Part shown: positions 36,628-46,953 of the stretch, one piece after another | How positions within the stretch are numbered: position 1 is the first letter of the stretch | Layout: every line of letters starts with the position of its first letter | NCBI GenBank assembly: GCA_020636005.1 | Contig: JACJYR010000006.1 | Span: 124,001 to 188,000 of the forward strand | From: Lewinellaceae bacterium | GTDB taxonomy: Bacteria > Bacteroidota > Bacteroidia > Chitinophagales > Saprospiraceae | Direction of reading: 5' to 3' | Length of the DNA stretch: 64,000 nt | Translations under genes and position numbers: made by a program | Notes under the pieces: model-generated | What the model was told of the DNA's origin: nothing | The model's input: only the letters and a program-made list of their open reading frames with translations | Database searches by the model: none

Positions 36628-36703
36628 CTCAATAGTGTGTGGTTATGATCTGTTTTTTATGTATGCTTTTTTGAAAAAGAGAATGGACTTTTAACCAGCC
36701 TGG

Positions 36704-39700
36704 TTATTTCCTGACTTCCACCATTCCTTTGTACACCTTCTTTTCTTTTGTGCCATTGTCCTGGATTTCATTTATTTCAAGAACGTAGAAATAGGTACCA
36801 TCTGGCAAAAAGGTGCCTTTGTAAACAGCCTTCCAGGGGTTGCTATTGGTATAGCCATCTGCCGAATATACCCTGTTCCCCCAGCGGTTGAAGACTACCA
36901 AACTATTGTCTTTGTATTTTTCCAGCTCAATGTTTTTGATGCGGAAATAATCGTTAAAGCCATCTTCGTTGGGGCTGAACCCGTTGTATATGACCAGCCC
37001 CGACCCACCGTTGTCGAGCACATTAATGTGCAGGAAGGTCGTATCGCAAACCCCTAAATCGTCGCAAAGCACGATGCAAGCCTCCTGGGTACCTTCCGAA
37101 ACGCCCTGGATTTCGAGGGCATACTCGGGGCATACCGTTTGGCTGGCGGGCATGTTGACGATAAGGGCATTACTGACAAATGACTCGCAGACGTCATCCG
37201 GCTGGAACTCAATGTTGCCGGCCAGTTCTTCCGCTGAAATACAAATAACTACCGATTCGCCGACATTGACCGTCACATCTACATTTTCAGACTGGGGTTG
37301 ATCCGGCTGTACCAGGTTGATATACAGGGTATCCAAACATTGGGTGAACGGATCGAGCACAATGAAGACATGTGCCTGCGGGTTGTCTTCCACGAAGATG
37401 CTCGGGCGCTCCACATTGATACCGTCCGGCATCAATATAAAGGTAGTACCAGTACTTTCGTGACGGATGACCAGTTGTCCGTAGTTGCCCTCCTGCGAAC
37501 CTCCAATGATACCACTGGAGGCGTCAGCGTTGGTCCAGTTGCCCAGTGGATCAAAGTCATTCATGATATTAACGAGTTGGGCAACGGAACTGAAATTAAG
37601 GCCTGTTATCTTCTGCCCATTGGCATTCCATTCTTCCAGGATGAACGGCGACTGAAGGCTGTTCAACTGCGAATAACCATAGAAAAGGGTACTGCTCACG
37701 CAAACATCAACGGCCTCTGCATAAAGCCCACCGTCCAGGGTCAGCAAATAGCCGGATAAACTGGGCAGTTCGGTTGGCAGGCAGATTTCCGTCAGGCCGG
37801 GCACCAAAGCGACAAAAAATGTATCGGTCAGGAACACGCTTTCGCAGGGTTGATCCTGGCAGTCGCTTGCCACCGTCAGGTTCTCCATCAACGTGGTACA
37901 GCCGTTTGCATCTGTGATGGTCACACTGTACGAACCTTCCCCGACATTCGACAGGCTCTCCGTGCTATCGCCATTGCTCCAGGCAAAGGTATAGGGGAAA
38001 GTGCCACCAGCAACAGACACCTCAATGGAACCGTCGTTGCCGGCGCAGCTTACCATCGTTTGGTTGGCGATGCCGGTTGACCAATTTGCCGGGCCGTCCA
38101 CGCTGACGGGCAGGGTTACGGTACAGTCACCCGATGAATAACGGAGTGTATAATTGCCGGCGGGGGCTTCGATCCAAGGGGTAATTCCCACGACCGAACC
38201 GCCTGCGTTCAAAACTTCATAAGTGTCGCCTGTCATAGAAACAATAGATCCCAATTCTCCAGGGCAAGTGTACCCAGCCACCTCGACGCTGTCTGCCGTC
38301 AGTGACGGTTCGTCAAAACTGTTGGTGACCAGATAGGCCATGGTGTCCTGACAACCCGCATTATCAATGATGGTCAAATTGACCGTGCCTTCGTAAAGGC
38401 CTTCTATGCAAAATTTATTGTTGGCAGAACCCGGCACCACCGTTCCCATATTCGGGGCTGGCAAGGTATAGGGTGCCTCGCCCCCGATGATTTCAATACA
38501 AACCGAAGCATCTTCCACCCCACAGGCCGAGGCCGAAGTCACAATGGAATTGGTCTGTATGGCGTCCTCTCCGGCGATGGTAAATACTTCTAAAGCCACA
38601 CAGTCAGAAAGGCCAAGGTCTTCTACCTGGATGACATAGGCCCCTTTGCCAAGGCCCGTGATCTGCACTGGTGCTGAACCTGCCGCATTTCCATCAAGGC
38701 CGGCGTTGAGGATTTCGTAATGGTAGGAGTTGAAACCTGAAACGGAGAAGGTAACGGAACCATTGTCCTGTCCGCAGGTGGCGGCAGTCATGGCCGACAT
38801 GCTGATAGAAGCGCCATTGGCAGAGGATAAGGCGTAATTATTGGTTTGCGAACAGCCGTTCCCCCCGGTAATTGCTACCGAATACACATCCGGGCCAACG
38901 CCGGTTAAAGGGTTGCTGTTGCTGATAGAATCGCCATCTGAGTTATACCAGACCAGGGTAGCCCCGTTGGGCAGGCTGGAAAGGAGGATGGAGCCGTCGT
39001 TTGCGCCGCAGCTTGGATCCGTTTCGGCAGCGGTCACAGCAAAATTCGCCTGCTGGCTTTCTATGTTTACAACCACTGGCTGGATGCAACCATTGGCATC
39101 CTCGACGATAGCCACATAGGTGGCAGGTTCAAGGTTACTAATGTTCAACGGCATGGAATTGATCGGGAGGTCTTGCCCCAGCAGGGTATTGTTTTTATAA
39201 AAAGTATAAGTATAAGGGGCATCCCCGCCTGAAATAACGAGGGAGGCCGTGCCATTGCTCTGGCCACAACCTGCGAGGGTGGTGGTTGGCAACACGCTGA
39301 TGGAGGTATTGGCGGAAACCAAAGTCCTTGTCTCAGCATCGATACAGCCATTGGCATCCACTACTTCTACCTTCCAGGCGCCCGGTGCCAGGCCAGGGAA
39401 AGTCACGGAAGTCATAGTACCGCTGAATTGATCAACCAGTGCCGGCTGGCCGGCTTTGTAAAGGTTGAAAGAATAGTTGGCTGTGCCGCCGCTTACCTGC
39501 ACGGTGATACTTCCGTCGCCGCTTCCACAACCTGAAGGCTGATCCAAAGTGACGTTGTTGATATTGACATTGGTAGAACTGCCGACGATTGCACTGCTGG
39601 TAGCCGAGCAACCGGAACCTGTTTCAGTGATTGTTACCGTATAGGTGCCGGCTGCCAAACTGCTGATGTTTTGTGTGGTAGCGTTTCCAGGGCTCCACTT

Positions 39701-42700
39701 GTAAGTATAGTTTCCACCTCCGGTGAGGTTGAGGTTTATTGCTCCGTTGTTGAGGCCGCAGGACGCATCGGTGACAGCGGTAGCTGCACCAGGATTAAAG
39801 GCAGCTACGTTGAGGTCCATGCAAAAATTGTCTGTGCAGCCATTGTCTGTCACGTCCAGGCAGACTGTTTTTGTGCCTTCCGTGGCATAGGTGACGATTT
39901 TTGTCTTGTTGTCAGGGCTTGAAAAAGTTACCTGGCCCGTGCCAAATGACCAGGTATAAGCAGCATTTACCCCAGCAATGCCATTGAAGTTAAAGGTAAT
40001 TTCACCGTTTGTGCAAAGCGTAGCCGAATGGGTAAAGCTGGCGCTTGGCAAGGCCAGGCCCGTCACTGTGAAATTCTCCGTTGCCGTGCATCCGCTTGCC
40101 CCGGTGAGAATGACGTTATAAGTATTATTAGAACCCAATACGGCTGATACATCCATGCTCAACGAGTTTCCATTGATCGATTCGCTGGTATGTGCCCCGG
40201 TGCCCGTAATCGTATAGGATGCAATGGGTTCACTCAACTGAATATTCAATTGGGAAGATGAACCGACGCAAAGGTTGAAATCATTGACCGGCGAAACTGT
40301 AGGGCTTGGCGGATTGGAAATCACGACGGATTGTCCTGTGACCAGGCAGGAACCATTGCTATTGGACACGGCAACGTTGTAGGTGCCGGCGGCAAGGTTG
40401 GTAAATGTGCCGCTGGCCTGGGTGGTAGTACCACCGTTGATGCTGTAATTCAGTGTGCCGTTGCCGCCGCTCGCCGTGATGGTAATGGTGCCATTGTTCG
40501 CCCCGCAACCGGTCAGGTTGGTGGACGAAACATTGGAGATGGAAATCGGCGGATCCGTGAGCACAACGGTTTGGCCGGCTACCTCGCAGGAGCCGTCATT
40601 GTTGGACACCGAAACATTGTAAGTGCCAGGGCCGAGGTTGGTAAAATTGCCACTTGCCTGGGTGGTGGTGCCTCCGTCGATGCTGTAAAGCAAAGGGCCA
40701 TTGCCCCCGGTAGCCGTGATGGTGATGGTACCATCATTGGCGCCACAGGCTGTTGGGTTGGTAGAAGTTACGTTGGTGATGGAGGCCTGCAGCGGCGCAG
40801 TGATGATCACTGGGTTGCCGTTGTAGGCTGCCGGGCAGCTGCCCCCGGCATTCCTGGCAAAAACATTGTAACTGCCGGGGCCCAGGTTGGAAAAGGTGGC
40901 ACCAGGTTGCCAGGTAACATTGTCTATGCTGTACTCCAGGCTGCCGGCACCCGTGGCGTTGATTACAATAGAACCATTCTGGATGTTGCAATCAGTTGGA
41001 TTGCTGGGTGTTACGCTTACAAATAGTGGCTTGTTGGCCACAGTGACGGTTATTTGAGCAGTTGTTTCGCAAGAAGTACCATTTCCATAGGTGACACTGT
41101 AAACAGTAGTGGAAGAAGGTGTTGCCACCGGGTTGACCGGATCGGTCAGATCCAGGTCGGTAGTAGGGTTCCAGGTAGCAGTGGTTGCACCGGCAGGCCC
41201 CTCAAGGGTTACGCCGATGCCGTTACAGGTGGAATAGCTTGTGACAGATGGCAAGCCGGGAGAAGAAAAAACGGTGACGAATCCCGAAAGCGTGTCTTGA
41301 CAACCGCTCTCGGTCGTCACCGTCAATGAAACCTCAAAATTCCCGGAGGTGGAATAGATATGAGAAGGAGATTCAATGTTTGACGATTTGGTATCGCCAA
41401 AGCTCCAATTCCAGGAAGTTATAGGCTCAATAGAAGTTGTTGTATTTGTAAAATGTACGGTATCGCCGAAGCACACGTCGGCTGTTGTGAAGCCTGGCAC
41501 CAAGGCGGCACAGGGGTCGTTGTTGCAATCATCGGTCGCCTCGCTGGTTAGGCAGGGGATAATATCAGGCCCCCCGCTTCCAAACACGGAAACATAGTTG
41601 CTTGCATTTTCATTGGGATTGTTGATAATTGGATCATCATTTTCCATCAGGAAAACCGATCCGCCCTGACATGGGCCTCCATTTTCAAATTTGAAAAGCG
41701 GGAATTTCACCCCGGTTTGATAGACGATTTCACTGGTAAAGTTTCCAAGACCGAATACCAGGTAATCGTGGGCTGGGTCTTCAGCCGGTGCAACAATGGA
41801 AGCACTGTTCCATAGGTTGGGCGCTGTATTGGGCACCAGGTTGGTCAGGTTTGATATGACAAAACCACCGGTAGGTACTTTAATGGTTACGTTCAGGCTA
41901 CTGGTGAAGTTATTGGGTGCTATCCAGGTCGTATCAGAGATGAGCGAGACCTGGTATTCACCTGTTGCAAGCCTTTCAAAATCGAACGTCAGCAAGCAAT
42001 CAGGCTCTTCGCAGCCGTTCAAGTCATAATTGCCGACGAAGTTTTGGCAAACATTTACAATGTCCCTCACCCAAAAAGAATAGGAGCCTTCTGCAAGGCC
42101 GGAAAAAACATTGGACACTTGCCAGGGGCCGGTTTCTGACAGGGCATATTGCAAGGAGCCACCGTTCTGGGGAATGGCATGGATGGTAACACTGCCATTC
42201 GTGCCGCCGCAGTCCGGTTGCACAACGTCCACACCAGTAATTACAGCTGCTAAAGGGCCTGCCAGTTCAAACTCGCCGAGGTAAATCTCGCAGCCCAGGA
42301 AATCCCTTACTGCGAGGTAAAAAATATCACCTGCAGCCAGGTTGGGGAACACCCCGTCGCCTGGTTGCCAAACCACCTGGGGAGTACCATAAGTTATGGT
42401 ATAATCAACAAAACCTGCAGTAGAAGTGGCGTCCATCGTGATGACGCCATCTGCCACACCACAAGCCGAAGGGCTGACGAGGTTGACATCCCACACTTCG
42501 ATGCCGCAGTCTGTATCGGGCTTGCAGTTTGCCGGGATCACGCTGTAGTTGCCAGTGTAAATATCCTGGCCAAAAGCGATAAAGCTAATCGCTGGGTCAA
42601 TGCCAAAATTATTGGGAAAAGCAAAAGGATCGCTTCCATTTTCATAAAGCACCATTTCCCCTGTACATGCGCCCGTATTTTTAAAACTGAACAGTGGCAA

Positions 42701-43036
42701 CTCAACTCCCTCCTCCAGGGTCAATGATGCGGGGGAGCCTTGCCATCCTATAAAAATATAGTCGAAAGTAGGATTTTCAACAGGAGCTACTGCCATCGGC
42801 TTCAGCGTCCAGGTGCCGGCCAGGTTGGCTAAGTTAGCTGCCGCAAATCCGCCGGTAGGCACCTTGAGGGTTATCTGGCCGGAAGTCACTATATTGTTCG
42901 GCGCTGAAAACGTGGCATCCGGCCTGGCTACCACCTGATAGGTGACGTTGTCAGGCAGGAGCTTGACTTTTAACTTGACCTGCGCTGTCAGGGAAAAACA
43001 AAACAGGAGCAGTACGAATGTAAGTTGAGGCTTCAT
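36704..43036 (-). CDS. Giant T9SS type B protein with PKD and SprB-like repeats
   Basis: The 2110-residue protein has a signal peptide (MKPQLTFVLLLFCFSLTAQ). An N-terminal beta domain (about 20-190) occurs a second time at about 350-510, with shared ITLKVPTGGF, LxxxW and FPLFxFEN elements. A PKD domain (about 515-595; WNWSFGDTKSS) follows. Many 70-residue SprB-like repeats then run to about 1700 (CGANDGTITITATGGNG ... NLGPGTYNVSVSN); two adjacent ones are nearly identical. The C terminus is a gliding/type B sorting domain (YNGFSPNEDGFNDYF ... VFNRWGN). It should be secreted by the type IX system and act at the surface, in adhesion or gliding. The neighbouring 43460-45517 gene shares the N-terminal domain. 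Confidence 0.85.
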   Translation of the reverse strand: MKPQLTFVLLLFCFSLTAQVKLKVKLLPDNVTYQVVARPDATFSAPNNIVTSGQITLKVPTGGFAAANLANLAGTWTLKPMAVAPVENPTFDYIFIGWQGSPASLTLEEGVELPLFSFKNTGACTGEMVLYENGSDPFAFPNNFGIDPAISFIAFGQDIYTGNYSVIPANCKPDTDCGIEVWDVNLVSPSACGVADGVITMDATSTAGFVDYTITYGTPQVVWQPGDGVFPNLAAGDIFYLAVRDFLGCEIYLGEFELAGPLAAVITGVDVVQPDCGGTNGSVTIHAIPQNGGSLQYALSETGPWQVSNVFSGLAEGSYSFWVRDIVNVCQNFVGNYDLNGCEEPDCLLTFDFERLATGEYQVSLISDTTWIAPNNFTSSLNVTIKVPTGGFVISNLTNLVPNTAPNLWNSASIVAPAEDPAHDYLVFGLGNFTSEIVYQTGVKFPLFKFENGGPCQGGSVFLMENDDPIINNPNENASNYVSVFGSGGPDIIPCLTSEATDDCNNDPCAALVPGFTTADVCFGDTVHFTNTTTSIEPITSWNWSFGDTKSSNIESPSHIYSTSGNFEVSLTVTTESGCQDTLSGFVTVFSSPGLPSVTSYSTCNGIGVTLEGPAGATTATWNPTTDLDLTDPVNPVATPSSTTVYSVTYGNGTSCETTAQITVTVANKPLFVSVTPSNPTDCNIQNGSIVINATGAGSLEYSIDNVTWQPGATFSNLGPGSYNVFARNAGGSCPAAYNGNPVIITAPLQASITNVTSTNPTACGANDGTITITATGGNGPLLYSIDGGTTTQASGNFTNLGPGTYNVSVSNNDGSCEVAGQTVVLTDPPISISNVSSTNLTGCGANNGTITITASGGNGTLNYSINGGTTTQASGTFTNLAAGTYNVAVSNSNGSCLVTGQSVVISNPPSPTVSPVNDFNLCVGSSSQLNIQLSEPIASYTITGTGAHTSESINGNSLSMDVSAVLGSNNTYNVILTGASGCTATENFTVTGLALPSASFTHSATLCTNGEITFNFNGIAGVNAAYTWSFGTGQVTFSSPDNKTKIVTYATEGTKTVCLDVTDNGCTDNFCMDLNVAAFNPGAATAVTDASCGLNNGAINLNLTGGGNYTYKWSPGNATTQNISSLAAGTYTVTITETGSGCSATSSAIVGSSTNVNINNVTLDQPSGCGSGDGSITVQVSGGTANYSFNLYKAGQPALVDQFSGTMTSVTFPGLAPGAWKVEVVDANGCIDAETRTLVSANTSISVLPTTTLAGCGQSNGTASLVISGGDAPYTYTFYKNNTLLGQDLPINSMPLNISNLEPATYVAIVEDANGCIQPVVVNIESQQANFAVTAAETDPSCGANDGSILLSSLPNGATLVWYNSDGDSISNSNPLTGVGPDVYSVAITGGNGCSQTNNYALSSANGASISMSAMTAATCGQDNGSVTFSVSGFNSYHYEILNAGLDGNAAGSAPVQITGLGKGAYVIQVEDLGLSDCVALEVFTIAGEDAIQTNSIVTSASACGVEDASVCIEIIGGEAPYTLPAPNMGTVVPGSANNKFCIEGLYEGTVNLTIIDNAGCQDTMAYLVTNSFDEPSLTADSVEVAGYTCPGELGSIVSMTGDTYEVLNAGGSVVGITPWIEAPAGNYTLRYSSGDCTVTLPVSVDGPANWSTGIANQTMVSCAGNDGSIEVSVAGGTFPYTFAWSNGDSTESLSNVGEGSYSVTITDANGCTTLMENLTVASDCQDQPCESVFLTDTFFVALVPGLTEICLPTELPSLSGYLLTLDGGLYAEAVDVCVSSTLFYGYSQLNSLQSPFILEEWNANGQKITGLNFSSVAQLVNIMNDFDPLGNWTNADASSGIIGGSQEGNYGQLVIRHESTGTTFILMPDGINVERPSIFVEDNPQAHVFIVLDPFTQCLDTLYINLVQPDQPQSENVDVTVNVGESVVICISAEELAGNIEFQPDDVCESFVSNALIVNMPASQTVCPEYALEIQGVSEGTQEACIVLCDDLGVCDTTFLHINVLDNGGSGLVIYNGFSPNEDGFNDYFRIKNIELEKYKDNSLVVFNRWGNRVYSADGYTNSNPWKAVYKGTFLPDGTYFYVLEINEIQDNGTKEKKVYKGMVEVRK
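40305..40770 (-). repeat. Two near-identical tandem SprB-like repeats within the coding region
   Basis: Two adjacent units of about 225 bases encode the same words (GTITITATGGNG / GTITITASGGNG; SIDGGTTTQASG / SINGGTTTQASG; GTYNVSVSN / GTYNVAVSN). They are much closer to each other than to other repeats of the protein, which suggests a recent tandem duplication. Confidence 0.6.
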
Positions 43037-43459
43037 AGTACGTTAAGTGATTAGTTTCACGAAAAAGAAGATTGCACTGAGAAAAAGCACCAAAAAATAA
43101 GCTGAACGAGAAGGTTGAACTGAAGCAGCGGGCCTGCCTTTCACCTTGGTTTTCCATTTTGTTGGGAAAACTGTTTGTTCAAGCAGTTGGATGCCTTTTT
43201 TCTGAGAAACCTGAAACCAGTTGAGGGGGGAGAAAACCGGGGGAATCTTAATAGTTGTATAATGTCGCTTTGTCCTTTTCCAAAAACAAAGCCAATTTGC
43301 CATAAGGGCCATTAGATGGCTGTAAACCTGCCGTTTGGAGTCATTTGAGTTTGGCTAAAAGCCCAAAGTAGTCAACTTCCGTTGACGGCATTTGGCTAAA
43401 AGCCAATAGCCTGCTTATCCTTATTTTTTTAGGAAAAACCTGGCTGCCTAAGCAATTCA
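43037..43459. other. Intergenic spacer without gene
   Basis: 423 bases between two same-strand T9SS genes. It holds two copies of tttggctaaaagcc (43350-43363 and 43391-43404), each able to form a ggct/agcc mini-hairpin. A TATTTTTTG-like -7 box for the downstream gene lies on the - strand near 43090. Nothing else was recognised. Confidence 0.45.
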
Positions 43460-45517
43460 TCATTCCATCAGCATGACATCTCCTGAATAGAGGATGATTT
43501 CACCATCAATGAATTCAACGTTCATGGTATAAAGGTAGGCACCGGTGGGCATGGTTTTCCCCCGGGCCGAGCCGTCCCAACCGCTATCGGGATCGTTGGG
43601 CAAAAAGCTGTGGGCAGAGGAAAACAACATGTTGCCCCAGCGGTCAAAAACCTGCATGGAGCGAATGGCCTTCACTTCAAAACCAGCATAAGGGATAAAC
43701 TTGTCGTTTATGCCATCCCGGTTTGGGCTAAAGGCATTCGGGATAAAAATATCCCGTGATTTGCGGACAAGAACCGAAACAAAGTCTGAAATCTCGCAGC
43801 CGGACGTATCGGTCATTCGAAGGCGGTAAGTGATATTGTCGGTAGGCTTTGCTATAGGATAAGGACAATCTGAGCAAGACAGCCCCTCCGTGGGAGACCA
43901 TTCAAAAGTAACATTGTCCAGCGGGAAAAGCTGTGCATTGAAATCCACCTCCTCCCCAAATTTGATGGATTGGTTGTCTCCAAGCTCAATAGACATTTCC
44001 CGTTTGGCGGGAATGAGAAAATCTTCTGTAGTCCTGCATCCTTTGGCATCTTCCACCACGAGGCGTTGGGGCATGCCCGGCACCACTTCAAATTCTGTGG
44101 CTTCGGTAAAATCGCCCAGCCCAATAATGCTCGCTTTCCAGGGTTCTGTCGCATTCTCAACAGCTATAATGCTGATGTATGCCTTATCGCCAAAGCACCG
44201 GGGTTCTTCCATCCGGTAGTCCACTTCAATGGCGGGTGGTTCTTCCACAAGGTATTCTGCCGTTGCACTGCAAACACCGGTGGCATCGGTAATGGTAACC
44301 GCATAATAACCCGGCTCCAACTGCCAGGCGGAGGAGAAGTCCCCTGTTGTAACATTGGAAGACCATTCAAAAGTGTAGGGCGGGTTGGGGCTGACCGGGT
44401 AGAGGTCAATAACGCCGTCCTTAGCACCGGCGCAGGAAATATCCGTCAGGTGGGGATTGGGGAAAATGACGAAGTAGGTGCCAACCTCAACGCTCCCGGA
44501 AGCGGAACAGCCATTGTCGTCCATCACTGTAACGCTGTAGGTGCCGGGATCCAAAAAACCTATGGATTCGCTGGAAACGGTTGGGTTGGTGTTCCAAAAA
44601 TACTGGTAATCGTTGGCTACTGTTCCGCCGGAAGCCTTATTGACAAAAGCTACACCATCCAGGCTGCCGTTGCAGGTAGCATCGAATGCCTCCACTTCAA
44701 TGGTGAGCAGGGCAGGCTGGGCGACCAGCAGGTTTGCCTGGCCCACGCTGTCGCGGGCGTCGTGGATCGTAAAAATGTAATTGCCCGGATCCATATATGG
44801 GAAATCCAGGATCCCTTCAAAATCCGGGATGACATCATCACCACTGAGGCCGGTCGTTTGGTTGATCCAGGAGACTTCGTAAGGCTCTTCACCTCCAAAA
44901 GCCTGCAGTGAAATGCTGGTCAGGTCTCCGTGGCAGCGCACGGGATTTTGGCCAGCTACCGCAGACAGTGATAACGGTGGGCAATTGACAGAAGATACCA
45001 TCGTATTGCCTGCATAGGCATTTTGCCCGCTGCCTGCACCAACAACCGAAAAGGTATTTGTAATGTCGAAGCCCGATGAGTTCGATAAAAACGGATCGGT
45101 GTTATTGTCAATAATTTCCACCAAAGAACATCCATAGCCATTTTCAAAAGAAAAAAGCGGTAAAGGGTTGCCAGCAGTATAGGTAATAGTTGTTAGCGGC
45201 GAAGTCAAATTGAAAATGAAATAGTCGAAAGCAGGTGACTCCGGAGGAGCTATCACCGGAGTAGCAGATGACCACACTCCGCTTATGCTCTGGAAGTTGG
45301 ATACCTGCAATTTTCCAGAAGTGGCCCTGAGCGTCACGACTGCGTTGTCAGTGTTCGATTGAGAAACATTGAAAGTGACATCAGGAACGACAGAGACCCG
45401 AATGGAATTGGTGCCAGGGACAATCTCGATCTTTCCCTGAAGCTGCGAAAAAGCAGGCATAATAAACAAAAACAGGGCGGGGGGCACGAACGAGAAAATT
45501 TTGGACAAGTGTGACAT
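43460..45517 (-). CDS. T9SS type B protein sharing N-terminal domain with its neighbour
   Basis: The 685-residue protein has a signal peptide (FVPPALFLFIMPAFSQ). An N-terminal beta domain (about 20-190: NAVVTLRATSGKLQVSNF, LPLFSFENGYGC) is homologous to both copies in the 2110-residue neighbour. Three SprB-like repeats follow (about 195-430; ISCAGAKDGVIDLYPV). The type B sorting domain ends the protein (FIPNAFSPNRDGINDKF ... VFDRWGNMLF). It should be type IX exported and surface-bound. The two genes probably arose by duplication with different repeat expansion. The ligand is unknown. Confidence 0.85.
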   Translation of the reverse strand: MSHLSKIFSFVPPALFLFIMPAFSQLQGKIEIVPGTNSIRVSVVPDVTFNVSQSNTDNAVVTLRATSGKLQVSNFQSISGVWSSATPVIAPPESPAFDYFIFNLTSPLTTITYTAGNPLPLFSFENGYGCSLVEIIDNNTDPFLSNSSGFDITNTFSVVGAGSGQNAYAGNTMVSSVNCPPLSLSAVAGQNPVRCHGDLTSISLQAFGGEEPYEVSWINQTTGLSGDDVIPDFEGILDFPYMDPGNYIFTIHDARDSVGQANLLVAQPALLTIEVEAFDATCNGSLDGVAFVNKASGGTVANDYQYFWNTNPTVSSESIGFLDPGTYSVTVMDDNGCSASGSVEVGTYFVIFPNPHLTDISCAGAKDGVIDLYPVSPNPPYTFEWSSNVTTGDFSSAWQLEPGYYAVTITDATGVCSATAEYLVEEPPAIEVDYRMEEPRCFGDKAYISIIAVENATEPWKASIIGLGDFTEATEFEVVPGMPQRLVVEDAKGCRTTEDFLIPAKREMSIELGDNQSIKFGEEVDFNAQLFPLDNVTFEWSPTEGLSCSDCPYPIAKPTDNITYRLRMTDTSGCEISDFVSVLVRKSRDIFIPNAFSPNRDGINDKFIPYAGFEVKAIRSMQVFDRWGNMLFSSAHSFLPNDPDSGWDGSARGKTMPTGAYLYTMNVEFIDGEIILYSGDVMLME

Positions 45518-45776
45518 AGTTCGCGCATTATTAGGATTTACAAAAAAAACCCAGTTGCAAGAACTATGCTAAAAACAAATCCTTTTGGAATAGCTGTTGA
45601 AACGCTGGCGGGTCAGCCAGCAAAAAGAAAGGGCCAACCTGACCGGATAACAGACCCGTTGCCTGTGTGCTTGGGAATATTGACCGTGCAGGTTGGAAGC
45701 GTAAAAAGGAATCATGGAAAACCAACTTCACCCCAAGGCTGTCACGCCGGAGGTCATGTTATTCTCCTGCCGGCCT

Positions 45777-46211
45777 TTACTTTACTTTCTTGATGGTAAT
45801 TTTTATTTCAGCCATAGCTTCCGCAGCAGGGTCCGGGGGAATCCGCTGGGTCAGCGTCATTTCACCATTGACACAACTTTCCATTTGAAATGTTTCAGAA
45901 AATGGCGTGGATGCACCTTCGGAACTGGCCCATTTCAGCTCCTGCGTGTTTTCATCAAATGTCCAGTTCCCTTCTTTGGTTGTCGAACCGGGAACCCCTG
46001 TGATGGTGATCTTGCCGTCTTTGGCAAACTCATAGGTGGAATTCAGGTAATCATCCTTTGTCATTTGAAGGATGGATGCAGACAATTTGGTGGATTGAAC
46101 ATCAGCAGACTGGACTGACCATTTCCCCTTAAAAGAACAGCCGTCGTCCATGCAGGACTGGGCAGCAAGGACAAAACAAAGCGCAAGACAGAATAAAACG
46201 TTTTTCTTCAT
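45777..46211 (-). CDS. Lipocalin-like lipoprotein
   Basis: The 144-residue protein has a signal peptide with lipobox (LCFVLAAQSC, Cys at about 20), so it is probably an outer- or inner-membrane lipoprotein. The mature part is all-beta, with a GKWSVQSADV opening, GNWTFDENTQELKW and a C-terminal EIKITIKKV strand. That is the order seen in Bacteroidota lipocalin-like (DUF4923/5004-type) proteins. The bound ligand is unknown. I chose the ATG at 46211 directly before the signal peptide; the frame continues upstream to 46301 but that part is not signal-like. Confidence 0.65.
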   Translation of the reverse strand: MKKNVLFCLALCFVLAAQSCMDDGCSFKGKWSVQSADVQSTKLSASILQMTKDDYLNSTYEFAKDGKITITGVPGSTTKEGNWTFDENTQELKWASSEGASTPFSETFQMESCVNGEMTLTQRIPPDPAAEAMAEIKITIKKVK

Positions 46212-46953
46212 GTTGTTAATTTTTGTTGATAAAACGGGCAAAAGTAAGTATTGGCCTACTTCGTTGTAGGTGCCAAATTTTTTTACTTCCAAAAAGCTCA
46301 TGGCCTGGCGAATTCAATGGCTGTGGAAACTTTTGAATACTTTTTCTTCCGGCTGCTTTTGGAAATCAGTTCCAGTGGTTGCCAGCCTATGCTTTTTTTG
46401 TAAAAAAATCAGGTTGCATGGTTTTCAGGGTTTCATTCAAAAACACGGATGGTTTTATCATTTTTGGCTTAAGGATCGAAGGAAAAATAATCCGATGTTA
46501 AATCGGGATTATTTTTAAAAAACCCCTCCATTGCTGGGTTTTCAAAATCAAAATGGTGAAGTTATTTTTTCATCGTTACTAAAACAAAACTTTGCCTATC
46601 AAAGCAATGGCAGGCAGCCTGCCATCCGCCGTTGACCAGTTTAGATCAAGAATATGCTAAAAATAAAGCATGAGTAAAAAATATCATGCCACCTATTTGG
46701 CCAAGACCCTCCTGCGACAAAAAACAAACCTGAACCTGATAGGTGTGTTTTGGTTTTGAATGTATTTATGTTTTCAGGAACTGATCTTACCTGGCTTTTA
46801 AATCCTTATAATTAAGGTGTGGAAAGGCCCTACAAAAACTTTAGTAAGACCTCGTCCCTACCTGTTATTGGCAGATGGAAAGTGCCTTTTTATCTAAAGG
46901 ATTTTTCAATGCAGGACTACAGGGTCAGATTCGCCGTTATTAACAACCAGCCA
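46212..46953. other. Spacer with 115-bp repeat and no supported gene
   Basis: 742 bases lie between divergent genes. They contain repeat copy C (46470-46584). A GTG-led extension (46819-46953) is in frame with the permease, but I think it is leader. No other gene was recognised. Confidence 0.5.
46470..46584 (+). repeat. 115-bp two-hairpin repeat, copy C
   Basis: This uninterrupted copy starts taaggatcgaagg and ends gttactaaaa. Hairpin 1 is aatccgatgttaaatcgggatt (one base missing relative to copy B); hairpin 2 is aaacccctcca...tgggttt. It is the reference for copy A (11852-11965) and the IS-split copy B. Confidence 0.75.

Larger units (their letters stand above)
36195..36703. other. Repeat-rich spacer between glnS and T9SS gene
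   Basis: 509 bases with no gene. In order they hold a GTGTTTTT tract (36210-36258), the 134-bp MITE-like element, a cttggctaaaagcc word (36464-36477) that recurs twice near 43350-43404 as tttggctaaaagcc, and the terminator of the leftward gene. Confidence 0.6.

Noticed and set aside
46819..46953. N-terminal extension of the MacB-type permease from a GTG
   Set aside because: The 45 extra residues have no family counterpart; MDIYLRVIL at 46954 matches the usual MacB opening.
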